DNA of 64,000 nucleotides from Blepharisma japonicum (lineage: Eukaryota > Ciliophora > Heterotrichea > Heterotrichida > Blepharismidae), in the NCBI GenBank assembly GCA_949751835.1, contig CATKHK010000058.1, positions 244,842 to 308,841 on the forward strand. Reading direction: 5' to 3'. The number at the start of each line of letters is the position of its first letter. Position 1 is the stretch's first letter. The notes beneath the pieces are model-generated. The model did not search any database, was not told where the DNA came from, and saw only the letters and a program-made list of their open reading frames with translations. Of the stretch, positions 12,088 to 21,650 are shown piece after piece. Made by a program: the position numbers and the translations under genes.

Positions 12088-13554
12088 TTAATATCCAGGC
12101 CTTCCAGCGTCATATCTTGGCATTGGGTTATATCTCCTATCATTAGAAGGCTTGTTATCGTACTGTCTTATTTGATTTCTGTAATCTGGAATTTGCTCTT
12201 GTCTGTGTGATGGGCTGTCTAATACAAAGGCACCAACCCTTTGAGGCTGAAGATAGGGCTGGGGCTGCAAAGATGGGTCAACGGGCCCTCTTAGGTTGTA
12301 ATTGCTAGGCGACTGTTTGGGAGGGATTTTATACATCGGATGTGGCTCGGGAGGAGCTAACGGATGCTGATTAGGCCGCTGGTATCTTGGATCGAAAACT
12401 TCTTTTGCTTCAGGTCTTGGAGCTATTCTCGGACCTCGATAATCAGGCTCTTGTCTTGGCATTGGTCTTATCTGTCTATTATCAGGATCTCTGTTATTTA
12501 TATTCTGCCGCGGGTTTATCAGCATATCTTGCATCATCTGCAGCTCGTTAATAGCCGGTCTATCTCCTTTTGCACTTGATACCCTTCCTCTCTGCTCTGG
12601 TACTTTTTTCGAAGGTCCTGCACTTCCTACCCTTTCTTTTTTCTCATAATTTGCCTCAGGTAATTTCTTATTCAAAATTTGTGCATTAGGGTCAAATTTT
12701 ATAGTATTTAACAGCTGATTTTTTTCTTCTTCTTCTTGAGATATCCTCCCTGGATTTATATGTCTGAGCACAGGAGGCATTTCTAAAATCGTTGCACAAG
12801 ATGGTCTGACTGATGGGTTTACCTGAAGCATTGATCTGATAATATTCGCTAAATCTTGTGAATAAGTTGAAGGGATATTGGGATATTGTCCTTTGATTAC
12901 TCTATTATAAAGTCCTTGCATATCATTAGCCATGAATGGAGGATTCAAAGCAGCCATTTCATAAATAACGCAACCTACAGACCAAATATCAGAGCTAGAG
13001 TTGTAAGGCTGATCTTTTCAGATTTCTGGGCTTGCATAATAAGGAGTACCTGTTTGAGTTTGGGCCATACCCCTTTTCAGCACTTTTGAAATATTGAGAT
13101 CACCTAATTTTACAACCCCTGTATTCGTAAGGAAAATATTGGCACATTTCAAGTCTCTATGTAATATACTTGCATCGTGAAGGGCTTTTAAGCCTCTGAC
13201 GATTTGGACTAGGACGTCCCAGATTTCAGATTCCCTAAAGTGAGTGCCATTCTGCTTGTGGGTGTTTATTTTCTTCAAAATGTCCCCACCCTCGCATAGT
13301 TCCATAACAATGCAAAGAGTATTGGAGGCTTGGTCGATAAAGGCTTCTTTAAAAGCAGTTATATTGGGATGGTTATAAGACGCCATGATGCGGACTTCGT
13401 TCAGTGCATTTTCTTTTTCTCTGGGTTTTAAAGTTCCGAGTTTTACTTTTTTTATTGCATAGATTTCGCCGTCCGATTTCCTTCGTACCTTGAAGACACT
13501 TGAAAATGCTCCATCTCCGAGTTTATTAAGTAGCTCAAAAGCATCCAGAGACAT
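12088..13554 (-). CDS. NIMA-related (NEK) protein kinase
   Basis: 488-residue Ser/Thr kinase. The kinase domain covers about 1-265: Gly-rich loop LGDGAFSSVFKV, AIKKVKL lysine, EVRIMASYNHPNI, HRDLKCANIF catalytic loop, TGTPYYASPEIW (the Trp is TGA) and GCVIYEMAALNPPF. The metal-binding DFG motif is replaced by DLN (LGDLNISKV), a variant also found in some protist NEKs. The remaining 220 residues are disordered, rich in Pro, Arg, Gln and Asn, and end RYDAGRPGY. NEK kinases are greatly expanded in ciliates and act on cilia length, basal bodies and cell-cycle events. The start at 13554 (MSLDAFELL) fits the usual few residues before the domain. No intron. Confidence 0.9.
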
Positions 13555-13887
13555 CAGTTATAATTATGAGGTGTTAAAAAATACCAAATATTTATTTTTC
13601 ACTTAAATAGCCAGAAAAAGCTTTGAGTTTATGATAATCAAAATTGGCTTTACAAATAATTATTTTAACTTACAATAATACTGTTTTTAATAAATCTGCT
13701 TGAAAAGGATCATTCTAAGTTTAAGCTAAAACTCACTTCTAGAATTTCATATATTTTGGCATAAAAAAATAATTTTAAGCTTACCATAAAGTATAGGTAA
13801 TTATAATTCAAAGAAATTCAATAATCCATTGTTTCAAAGCAAGTGTTGTAATCACCATTTAATACCTTGAAAGTGAATAATAAAATT
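13555..13887. other. intergenic, no gene seen
   Basis: AT-rich spacer between two divergently read genes, the NEK kinase (minus) and the small MGVNIS protein (plus). It presumably carries both promoters. I see no open frame or repeat of note. Confidence 0.6.
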
Positions 13888-14181
13888 ATGGGAGTTAACA
13901 TAAGTGACAGAATGTAAGAAATATTCAGACTCGAATTTTTCAAGTTCCTCATCTGCTGCAATTCACATTATCTGCCTCCAGAAGAGGACATCGAACTTGT
14001 GGACGAGTTTCCACGCACAAACAAAAGAAGAACCACAAGGAAGAGATCTAATGCATCTCTTCACATCAGTAGTGATGAATGGCGGTCTACTTCTTGCTCC
14101 ATTCGAAGATCAACAATTATGGAAGGGTCAGGCCTAGAATCAATCTCTGAGATTATCGCTCAAGAGGTGATTAATGTATAA
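13888..14181 (+). CDS. small basic protein with possible N-myristoylation signal
   Basis: Splicing a 15-nt intron (13914-13928) gives a 92-residue protein beginning MGVNISDRILEFFKFLICC. Gly2 and Ser6 fit the N-myristoylation consensus, and the two Cys at 18-19 could be palmitoylated, so membrane attachment is likely. After an acidic stretch (PPEEDIELVDE) come a basic segment (TNKRRTTRKRS) and a Ser-rich region (SSDEWRSTSCSIRRST). No known family recognised. Unspliced, the frame ends after nine codons, and the coding-like frame downstream has no other good start. That supports the intron and the ATG at 13888. Confidence 0.7.
13914..13928 (+). other. 15-nt intron (MGVNIS gene)
   Basis: GTAAGAAATATTCAG, phase 2, very close to the TBC-gene intron. 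It joins SDR(I) to LEFFKFL. Confidence 0.75.
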
Positions 14182-14356
14182 CACATTTTTAGAACCAATT
14201 AGGCTCAAGTAAATTAGATCAGATAATTTAACAAATTTCGAAAAAATTGAATTGATCTTCCGAAATAGCTTTAAGTTCTGAGATTTTAATATTCTAAGAA
14301 TTTTAAGATAGTTAATCTAAGTGATTTAAATTTAAACTAGATAATATAATGAGAAA

Positions 14357-14500
14357 ATGATAAGAAATGCTACAGAATTTGTAAGAAGGAGCATCGGCTC
14401 AAATGCAGGTCTCATTGATCCTTAAGATCTTATTGATAATCTCGTGCATTTTTATCCAGAAATCGCATACTGAATATCCAATTCAGCAAAATGTATTTAA
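14357..14500 (+). pseudogene. short coding-like ORF interrupted by one TAA
   Basis: ATG at 14357 opens MIRNATEFVRRSIGSNAGLI, ended by TAA at 14423-14425. The same frame continues for 24 more codons with protein-like composition (DLIDNLVHFYPEIAYW, Trp as TGA) to TAA at 14498. It has no recognised family. It could be a decayed exon, a readthrough product or chance. The remaining gap 14182-14600 shows nothing else. Confidence 0.3.
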
Positions 14501-14600
14501 AATTTGCTATCATAAATATTACACTAAAATAACTAAATAATTTAGTCATCGCATAATCAAATTTTGAGCTTTATTTCCATTTAAGCAAAAATATATAAAG

Positions 14601-15329
14601 ATGATTCGTGGCTTCGGGGATATTAAGAAAGACAAAGAAGAGTCAAAAAGCAAGAAAAATAGTGATTTCTATACTGGAGGACAAGCAAGCGGACTCGCAG
14701 TATCTTCCCCAGATGTCGCAAACATTGTAGAAAAGGCCCGACAAGGCGGCCAAGACCAAAGCGGCCCAGCTGACCCTAATGAATTGAAAATCAGAGTAAC
14801 CCTCTGGGCAAATGGGTTCTCTGTCGACGACGGACCATTTAGGGATTACAATGCGCCTGAAAATCAACGCTTCATGGCTCAAATGAACGAAGGAAGAGTT
14901 CCAAGCGAATTAATGTCAAAAACTAAAGGGAAGCCTGTGAGCGTCGAACTTTCAGATAAGCGTCAGGAGCAATATGTGCCTCCACCCCCACCTCCTTATA
15001 TTGCCTTTTCTGGCCAAGGCAGTTCAGTTTCAAATACAAGATCTCAAGCTTTAGATGCAGTGAACGCAGAGTTTTCAGTACCATCATTTGACCCTAACCA
15101 GCCGACTACGACGGTCCAAATTCGATTTCACAATGGTCAAAGGAAAACGCTGACGCTGAACTTAAATACGAGGCTGAGTGTTATTTTTGACTATGTGATG
15201 ATGGCAGCACCTATTGATGGGTCTTTTGAGCTAGTTTCAGGATTTCCTCCAAGGCCTCTTCAAAATCCTAATCTGACGATTCAAGAATCAGGAGTTGCAG
15301 GAAGCGCAGTTATTCAAAAATTGGTTTAA
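14601..15329 (+). CDS. p47/Shp1-type cofactor of Cdc48/p97 (SEP and UBX domains)
   Basis: 242-residue adaptor expected to bind the AAA ATPase Cdc48/p97 and guide it in Golgi/ER membrane fusion or protein degradation. Residues about 60-120 form an SEP domain (VTLWANGFSVDDGPFRDYN, then FMAQMNEGRVPSEL). A proline run (YVPPPPPPY) is the usual linker. The last 80 residues are a UBX domain (TTTVQIRFHNGQRKTL, a FDYVMMAA helix, FELVSGFPPRPL, with the FPP loop that contacts p97). The N-terminal UBA domain of animal and yeast p47 is missing: the protein begins directly with a FYTGG-containing linker. It may therefore bind p97 without binding ubiquitin. No intron. Confidence 0.9.
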   Translation: MIRGFGDIKKDKEESKSKKNSDFYTGGQASGLAVSSPDVANIVEKARQGGQDQSGPADPNELKIRVTLWANGFSVDDGPFRDYNAPENQRFMAQMNEGRVPSELMSKTKGKPVSVELSDKRQEQYVPPPPPPYIAFSGQGSSVSNTRSQALDAVNAEFSVPSFDPNQPTTTVQIRFHNGQRKTLTLNLNTRLSVIFDYVMMAAPIDGSFELVSGFPPRPLQNPNLTIQESGVAGSAVIQKLV

Positions 15330-15356
15330 AAAATTCTTATTAATTCTTTAGAAATT

Positions 15357-17594
15357 CTAATCGTTATCTCCAGGAAAATCTATATAACTGTATTCTTTTT
15401 TACAAATACATAAGGAATCAGTCTTATTGTTTGATTTCAAAAAATTGGTGCAGCCTTCGTCCGGCGTATCAACCCTGACTATTTCTTGAAGCTGTAAGAC
15501 CATCTCATAATCAGCCACTTCAGTTTGAGTGTAATAAGTAGAATTGGGATAAATACCATCAGAATTTGCCTTTATGTATTTCGGCATAACTGAACTGACA
15601 GCTGCCAAGCCGTACAACTCAAAAATAGCTCCAGGATCTTCATTAGCTGATATAAGCACCTTATAAATCCTATTACCGCCTCCACTAAAATCTTTCAATA
15701 TCTGTACATCAGCTGATATAATTTTATTTAATACACTATCATTGCAGAATTCTCCTAATTCTTCTATCTTTATTCGCTGATTTAATGACTTAATTCCCAA
15801 ATTTGCTAGCAAACTGATCACATTTTGATTATTAGTGCTGTTTATGTCAACTTTACTATACTCAATACATGTGCAATAGTGCGAAGGGATGTCTACTTGA
15901 TCACATTGCCGAGCGTCATCTATTTTTTCTAATAATAAAGAAACAGCATAAGGTGTATCACTATTCTTTTTCATATCCTTATATAGTGCTGAATCAATTT
16001 TTAATTTTCCATATGGGACTAATGCTAAATGCCTAAAAGTTAAGCTTCAATCAAGCCTACTGACTAGTCTCTGTGTATTATGCTTAATGACCTCATCAGC
16101 ATCTAATTTTTGAATCAGTTCTTTATTTGCCAAAATTATATGTAAAGGGAGCTGGTTTTCTAAGTATCCTTCATATCTTAAATCCCATTCCTTTGAATGC
16201 TTGCCATGATCAGCCATTAAATGAATGACTACATCTTCATCCAGAATTTTGTCATAAAAATAAAAAATTCTTTCGAAAAATTCTTTTAAGTCTACATCAG
16301 CAGTTCTAATTACAGTGCCTGATGATTCATGAGCAGTTGATATGTGGATGTAGCCAAATCTATTGTGGTGAATATAATTTTCTAAAAACTCATTTGCGTA
16401 GTTAAGCAAGTATCAGTGAGAATTATGTGTCCCAAAGCATTTTTGTTTTTCTAAAAAATCGGTGTATCCGTACACTTTTTTTGCTGCATGCCAAAAATTG
16501 GTAGCCACGTGGTCTGTGAGGATTTGTCGCCCTGTATAATAGGATAGAAAGTCTCAAATTGTGTCGTAGCCAAACATTGTGACATATCCTAGTTTTTCGT
16601 AGTATTTTCACAATGCTTCTTCTTGGATTTCTCTGAATTTCCATCAGTCATTTTGATTCTTAATAGAAAAACCTTCAATCTTTTGGCTTATTTTTAGTAT
16701 ATTGTGCCCGTATAATAAAGGTACCATGTTTGGTGTAGTATTTTCTCCATGCGCATTGTTTATTACAAAATCGTACATAGCAAATCTCTTCGAATAGTCC
16801 CCTTCATATACTGATTCATTCAAAAATTTAATTGTGAATGGAAAATTTCTGTAGAAATGCTGCCTAGAAAGAGAGTCAAAAAGAACAATAAGCATTGATA
16901 AGGGTCTAGGCTTTTCTTTCATTTTTAAATCTTTTTGAAGCTTTGCAGTTATATTTAATGCTCTTTGGGAGGCTGTTGAATTAAATTTATTTGTGAGGAG
17001 TGCATGAGTTTTTCACCTAGAACATTTGGCAAAGATATACTCAGATTCTTCTGTGTCTATTGGGATTCAATATCGTTTTCATTTTATATTTGCTTCAACT
17101 TCTCCAAATAGTTCTTTTGAGGGAGGTTCGCCAAGAATATACTCAGGAGATTCAGGAGATTTGCAGTTTATATGTAAATGATTTTTTTCTAGTTTTATGA
17201 TAGGCTTCTGCATAAAGCTGCAGGTTTTAAAGATTCTTATAGGGTCAAATAGTTGATTTGCCTGCTCAATTGTATAGCCGAATTTCTTTGGCAGACATGA
17301 TATATTTTGATCATATGGGAGACTTGGATATTGAGTCAGAGGTCACGATCTGATTTCATTGGAATTTTTATACTTTCAGGCTTCTAGTGATTTTAGAATT
17401 CTTATTCCTATCTCTTTTTCTGCTATATCTCTTTTCTCTGTAGAATTTTTATTTGAATTCTCCGATTCAATCCTATAAGAAATAATTGAATAGTCAACTG
17501 AATAGTAAAAAATAAATCCTGATAATAACGATGTAATCAGTATCAGCAGAAGAAACAATATTATTATCCTGCCTCTTGAGAGCCTTCAAGCCAT
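15357..17594 (-). CDS. DUF229 family membrane protein (alkaline-phosphatase-like fold)
   Basis: One 745-residue frame spans the region if its many TGA codons are read as Trp. A signal anchor lies at residues 9-32 (RIIILFLLLILITSLLSG). A Cys-containing N-terminal domain follows. The DUF229 core starts near residue 225 (SMLIVLFDSLSRQHFYRNFP), continues through GYVTMFGYDTIWDFL and QKCFGTHNSHWY, and reaches STAHESSGTVIRTAD and HLMADHGKHS. The last is the metal-binding DHG of the sulfatase/phosphatase superfamily. The C-terminal 200 residues contain CxC-type Cys pairs and may be lumenal. It is probably an ectoenzyme or secretory-pathway enzyme of unknown substrate. The ATG at 17594 (MAWRLSRG) gives a normal anchor. 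Confidence 0.85.
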
Positions 17595-17614
17595 TTATCA
17601 ATAAGTTAGCATAA

Positions 17615-18598
17615 TTAATAAAAAACTTTAGATCTTTGGTATCCCATACCTTTGACTATTTTCTTCGGATTTAGCATTTTTAAGAGATCGTGAGAAAACG
17701 GAATTTTGGAGTTCGTCTGAAAATGGTATAAAGATTTTTCAGAACTCCCTGCACGGCTTGCTTGTGAACTTAAATAATCGTTATTTTGAGGCTGCAGCAG
17801 TTTTTCATCTCCATAAGAAAACGATCTATTGTGAGATGGAAACTTCTCAGAATTTAGCTTATCTCTATATGAAATGTCAGGAGTCATTTCTGGATTTTTA
17901 TTCCCCAGAGATCTCGAAGGGGACCTGTCGACTGAATATTTTCTTAATTCCCCTGTAATTGGGTCAAAAACTGTATCTCTTAGAGTGGTTTTTGCGTAGA
18001 TTGGTGGACTCAGGCTGCTTCCAAAAGAATTGTTTGAGAGATTTAGGCCATCTAACTCTTTGCTCTTATTTACATATTCTTCATGTGGCTGAAATTGACT
18101 ATCTTTCCCTATTTCATCTAATATTTTTCTAAAAGGCTTTTCTTCAGTTTGATGTACTTGAGGCAGTTGAGGAAGTTTATCAATGCTTTGGGCTTGAGAA
18201 CCCATCGAAATGTCCTTTCTACTATCTGATTTATAAGGGCTTCAATTGGTATCTCTGATGACTTGGCTTCTAGGGCGATTAAGTCTTCTTTTGAAAGTTC
18301 CGTAGCTTGAACTTGGCATTGGATTTCCAGCTGGAATTTTTGAGTAAGTTCTTTGCTCTATTCCATATACTTCTTTTAGCAGTTTATCTTCTCTGACTCT
18401 CTTTTCTAAATCGGAAATATAATTGAGTGAGCTGTTGAGATGGTTATCTTTGGAGTTATTGCGACTCATAAATACACGGTTTGTGTTGGGAGATAGAGAG
18501 TGCTTAGCTATTTCTTTTGAGGTATTGGCTCGCTTAGCTAGATTTCGTTTAGGGGATGTCTTTAAAGGATTGGTCTCCACAACTTTTTCTGCCATCAT
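17615..18598 (-). CDS. hypothetical disordered Ser-rich protein
   Basis: 327-residue protein without recognised domains; an in-frame TGA joins two halves. The start is taken at 18598 (MMAEKVVETNPLKTSPKRN); further upstream there is no ATG. It is rich in Ser, Asn, Lys and Arg with many SP/TP sites (KTSPKR, SLSPNT, DRSPSR, MTPDIS). A predicted helix lies at NYISDLEKRVREDKLLKEVY. The C-terminal end HDLLKMLNPKKIVKGMGY looks structured. Possibly a cytoskeletal or kinase-regulated protein; function unknown. It lies 20 bases upstream of the DUF229 start on the same strand, unusually close for separate eukaryotic genes. Confidence 0.65.
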
Positions 18599-18985
18599 AA
18601 AATGCTGTTGTATTACTGCCAAAATGATTAAGTACAATTTTTCAAGCTAGTAATTATTAAGTTTTACGATTATGAAGATTTTCATGAGTAATGCAATATA
18701 TAAATCATAAATAATAGACTTTATTTATACTGAAAATATAGATGAGATTTAGTATAATCTTAGTTTATACAATGGATACTTTTATTTTGACATTATAAGA
18801 TTATTTGAGCATTTTCAATCCACTAAATCCCTTTGGCATATGAAAGTTTAATTTTAATCGTTTAATGAATTCCTAAGAAGTTTTCTCTCAAAGATGCTCG
18901 CAGAAAGCTTAAAATATAAATATAGCTTTCTAACCGCTAATATATTCTTTTTATATAAGCTACTAAGTATTGAAAATCATTTTAT
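18599..18985. other. intergenic, no gene seen
   Basis: AT-rich spacer without a convincing open frame on either strand. Confidence 0.6.
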
Positions 18986-19660
18986 TTATTTATTTGAGAG
19001 CTTCTTTGATGATTTCATATAAAAATAAACCCCAGCTGCTGCAGCGATTGCAAAAATTGAGCCCACTATAATCACTTTGGTAAAGCTAACTAAAAATTAC
19101 CTTGACTTTGGCTGTTCAATTGAGACATCTAACTGATTTTGTCCAGGCTTTTCCTTTGACCCTTCCTCCTCTGCTCTTTGTCCTGGCTTTGACTTCACCC
19201 AGGTTTTCGACGCTTTTTTAATGCTTTTTCCTTTTGGATTACTTTGTTGTCCAAAACTGCCATCATCTACTTGTATGACAACGTTTTCTTCTGCCTTTGC
19301 ACTATTATTTTCTCTTTGATTATTCACTTCTTCCTCATTTTTTGGTTCTTTCTTCTGAGGATCAGGATTAGATTTATCGAAACTCTCGTCTTCTTTCTTT
19401 TGTTCAGTTTCTTCTGGGATCACATTTTCTACAGGGATGTCCAGGATATTGCTTGAGAAAATGTCCTCGCTCCTTATCTCTGGCATCGTTTGGTTAAGTG
19501 CAGTGTCTTGATTTGACAAATCGACTGAGTTGTTAAGTATACTTGACAGTTGGTCAGAACTTATTTCAGTAGAGGCATTTAAACTCTTATTCAGCTCTCT
19601 TTCTTGCTTCTTTTTTTGGAGAAAAGAGGAGTGCTTCTTAGGAGTTCGTTTGCGGTTCAT
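18986..19660 (-). CDS. acidic protein with C-terminal membrane anchor
   Basis: A 15-nt intron (19086-19100) near the 3' end adds a second exon, giving 219 residues. The first 190 are hydrophilic and disordered, starting basic (MNRKRTPKKHSSFLQKKKQ) and becoming rich in Glu, Asp, Ser and Gln. The final exon encodes one hydrophobic helix (FTKVIIVGSIFAIAAAAGVY) followed by FYMKSSKKLSNK, a classic tail anchor with a basic lumen-side end. The protein should therefore be inserted post-translationally with its bulk in the cytosol. Without the intron the frame stops at PKSR and loses the anchor. No family recognised. Confidence 0.75.
19086..19100 (-). other. 15-nt intron (tail-anchored protein gene)
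   Basis: Minus strand GTAATTTTTAGTTAG, phase 2. It separates the cytosolic part from the exon that encodes the membrane anchor. Retention yields a soluble truncated protein. Confidence 0.8.
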
Positions 19661-19998
19661 AAAATTTTATAACCATTTATAAGTTGTCGAATCATCTTTT
19701 AAAATCTTCAGTAAAAAAGCGAGATATATATTACTTTTAAGAGTTGAGAAAAGATAGCATTATAGAAAGTGGATTATATTTTAATACAAGGCGAATTTTT
19801 GAATAATAAGGCCTTTTGCTTATTTTGGAAATATGAAATTTTAAATTCAGCTTATATGGCTTTTATTGGTAAAATTAATAGTAAATATAAAAAAATTAAT
19901 ATTAGATTGTCTTTTGGTTTATGTTAAATTTATTAAAGATTTTAAGAGACCAAATCTGAATTTAATTTTTAATTATTCATCAAGGGGTCTTATAAAAT
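19661..19998. other. intergenic, no gene seen
   Basis: AT-rich spacer between divergent genes. No convincing coding sequence. Confidence 0.55.
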
Positions 19999-20304
19999 AT
20001 GGAAATCAAAGAAGAATTATCTATATGCTCAACAGAAAACTTAGATCTCCCTGAGATTGTAGGCTCTGAAAATAATATCTCTAAAGACTGAATGAAATGG
20101 GCGATCTTAGTCCAAAGTATCCTTATTCTGTTTGTATTATACCTTTTAGTTAGAATTGATTCAAAGCAAGCCCATGTCATTGAACTTTTAAAGCAGCAGC
20201 AAGAGCAACTATATAATTTCACAAGTGCTCCTGATGACTCACTTTTTGATACGGTTAACGATGGATTCTGGACTTTTACTTCTTTGCTGGCTCGATCAAT
20301 TTAA
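19999..20304 (+). CDS. small single-span membrane protein
   Basis: 101 residues from ATG 19999 (MEIKEELSICSTENLDLPEI). An in-frame TGA gives a KDW-MKW pair just before one transmembrane helix (WAILVQSILILFVLYLLV, about residues 34-52). The 50 residues after it carry a short amphipathic helix (QAHVIELLKQQQEQLYNF) and a Trp/Phe-rich end (NDGFWTFTSLLARSI). No signal peptide or known family. The size, single span and short helix resemble small accessory subunits of membrane complexes, but nothing in the sequence identifies one. Confidence 0.65.
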
Positions 20305-20608
20305 TGCTTAATTCTTATTTGGTAGATTAAAGCTTAATTTTAATAAATTAATGGGAATGATAAGTACTAATTATTTTATTAAGAGATTTTCTTGAATATA
20401 ATATTCAAAGTAGAGAAATAGCGGAAAAAGCCTTTTTAACTGCTTAAATCTATTTTAAGAGATATAATAGATTTCAAAGCCATATAAAATATTATATAAA
20501 GGTGCTTAATAAGCATAAAAATTCTTTTAATAAGGTTCTTAATATTAGCTTTAAACTGGGTTAAACAAGATTATAAAATTCCATTTAATAAGAAATAGAA
20601 ATATAAAA
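20305..20608. other. intergenic, no gene seen
   Basis: AT-rich leader between two plus-strand genes. No open frame of note. Confidence 0.55.
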
Positions 20609-21364
20609 ATGCAAGAATCTCAACAAGCTGCACAAGAATTAGAGTCAATCTCTGGAAGCGTTAAAGCCTATCATCCCAGCAATAAATTTAAAGCGATGAT
20701 TTATAATGTTGCCCCAAAATCAACATCTGTACAACAGCTGCAATCAAGCAGATACCAACCCAGAACAGATGTAAATGAATTTTATTATATCGATACAGCC
20801 TTAGCTGAAGATGCAATGATAAAAAACCCAGATCCAGATAAGCTATATCCTTGGCAAATAAACTCTTGTAAGCAGCTTGCTGATAGAGTTTCAGTTGATA
20901 ACGAAACTTCAAATTTGCTTAGCTATGGTCTTGATAATATGGACAGTCACCTGAAAACCATAGAAAATGAGCTAAATCTGAAGACCACAGATAGGATCAG
21001 ACAAATAAATGAAGGCCAAAGCAAACTTTCAGAAAGACTCTGCACTATTAGGTGGAAACTTGAACAATTTCTTGAATCCAGAAATTCAATCAAAAGGGAT
21101 TTGGGAGAGGAGCTGAAAATAAGGGCAAAGATCGATCATTTGAACAAAAAGATGGAAATGAAATCGAAACTTGAGAGAATTAATACACAAAATGTAAGTA
21201 TGATAGGCAAAGTGAACGTACCTCAAGAAGAAGTAGGCAGCATTCTGAATATTCTTAGAGAACAGCGAGAAAATGTGAATAATCTAAGGAAATTAGTTTC
21301 TGCGGATTCTAATTTGGCTTCAAGAATAGAAGAAGCAGTTCAAAGGTTTAGAAAAAATAATTAA
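20609..21364 (+). CDS. Nup54-like nucleoporin (alpha-helical C-terminal region)
   Basis: 251-residue protein resembling the helical part of Nup54/Nup57, a central-channel nucleoporin that pairs with Nup62 and Nup58. Family-like points are FKAMIYNVAPK near residue 30, then a TALAEDAMIKNPDPDKLYP stretch (compare the ENPDP motif of animal Nup54), a helix with QLADRV, and about 120 residues of coiled coil. The end is typical: EEVGSILNILREQRENVNNL and a final RIEEAVQRF. The FG-repeat N-terminus of animal Nup54 is absent, so either the FG part is on another protein or this is a shorter form. No intron and no TGA. The assignment rests on motif order and needs a profile search. Confidence 0.55.
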   Translation: MQESQQAAQELESISGSVKAYHPSNKFKAMIYNVAPKSTSVQQLQSSRYQPRTDVNEFYYIDTALAEDAMIKNPDPDKLYPWQINSCKQLADRVSVDNETSNLLSYGLDNMDSHLKTIENELNLKTTDRIRQINEGQSKLSERLCTIRWKLEQFLESRNSIKRDLGEELKIRAKIDHLNKKMEMKSKLERINTQNVSMIGKVNVPQEEVGSILNILREQRENVNNLRKLVSADSNLASRIEEAVQRFRKNN

Positions 21365-21650
21365 GAACTCTTAATGATTAAACTGTTTAAATATAAATTA
21401 TCTTATCTAAATAAATTCAGCTCGGCTATATATATACTAAGTATAGACATAAGTTTTTAGGATCAATGCAGGATCTTTTATAGTTTGACTTAAGATAAAC
21501 AAAGAAAAGTTTAAATTGATTGACATTAAATATTTACATTTATGCACCTAAAAGTTACAAAGGCAAGCAATAGAATTTAAAAATAATATATTGGCCAGTT
21601 AAATAAAAGAGCATGAATGACTCTTATGATATTAAATTTCTAGGCAAATA

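Noticed and set aside
20688-20912. Minus-strand frame inside the Nup54-like gene
   Set aside because: Antisense shadow; no protein character or start context.
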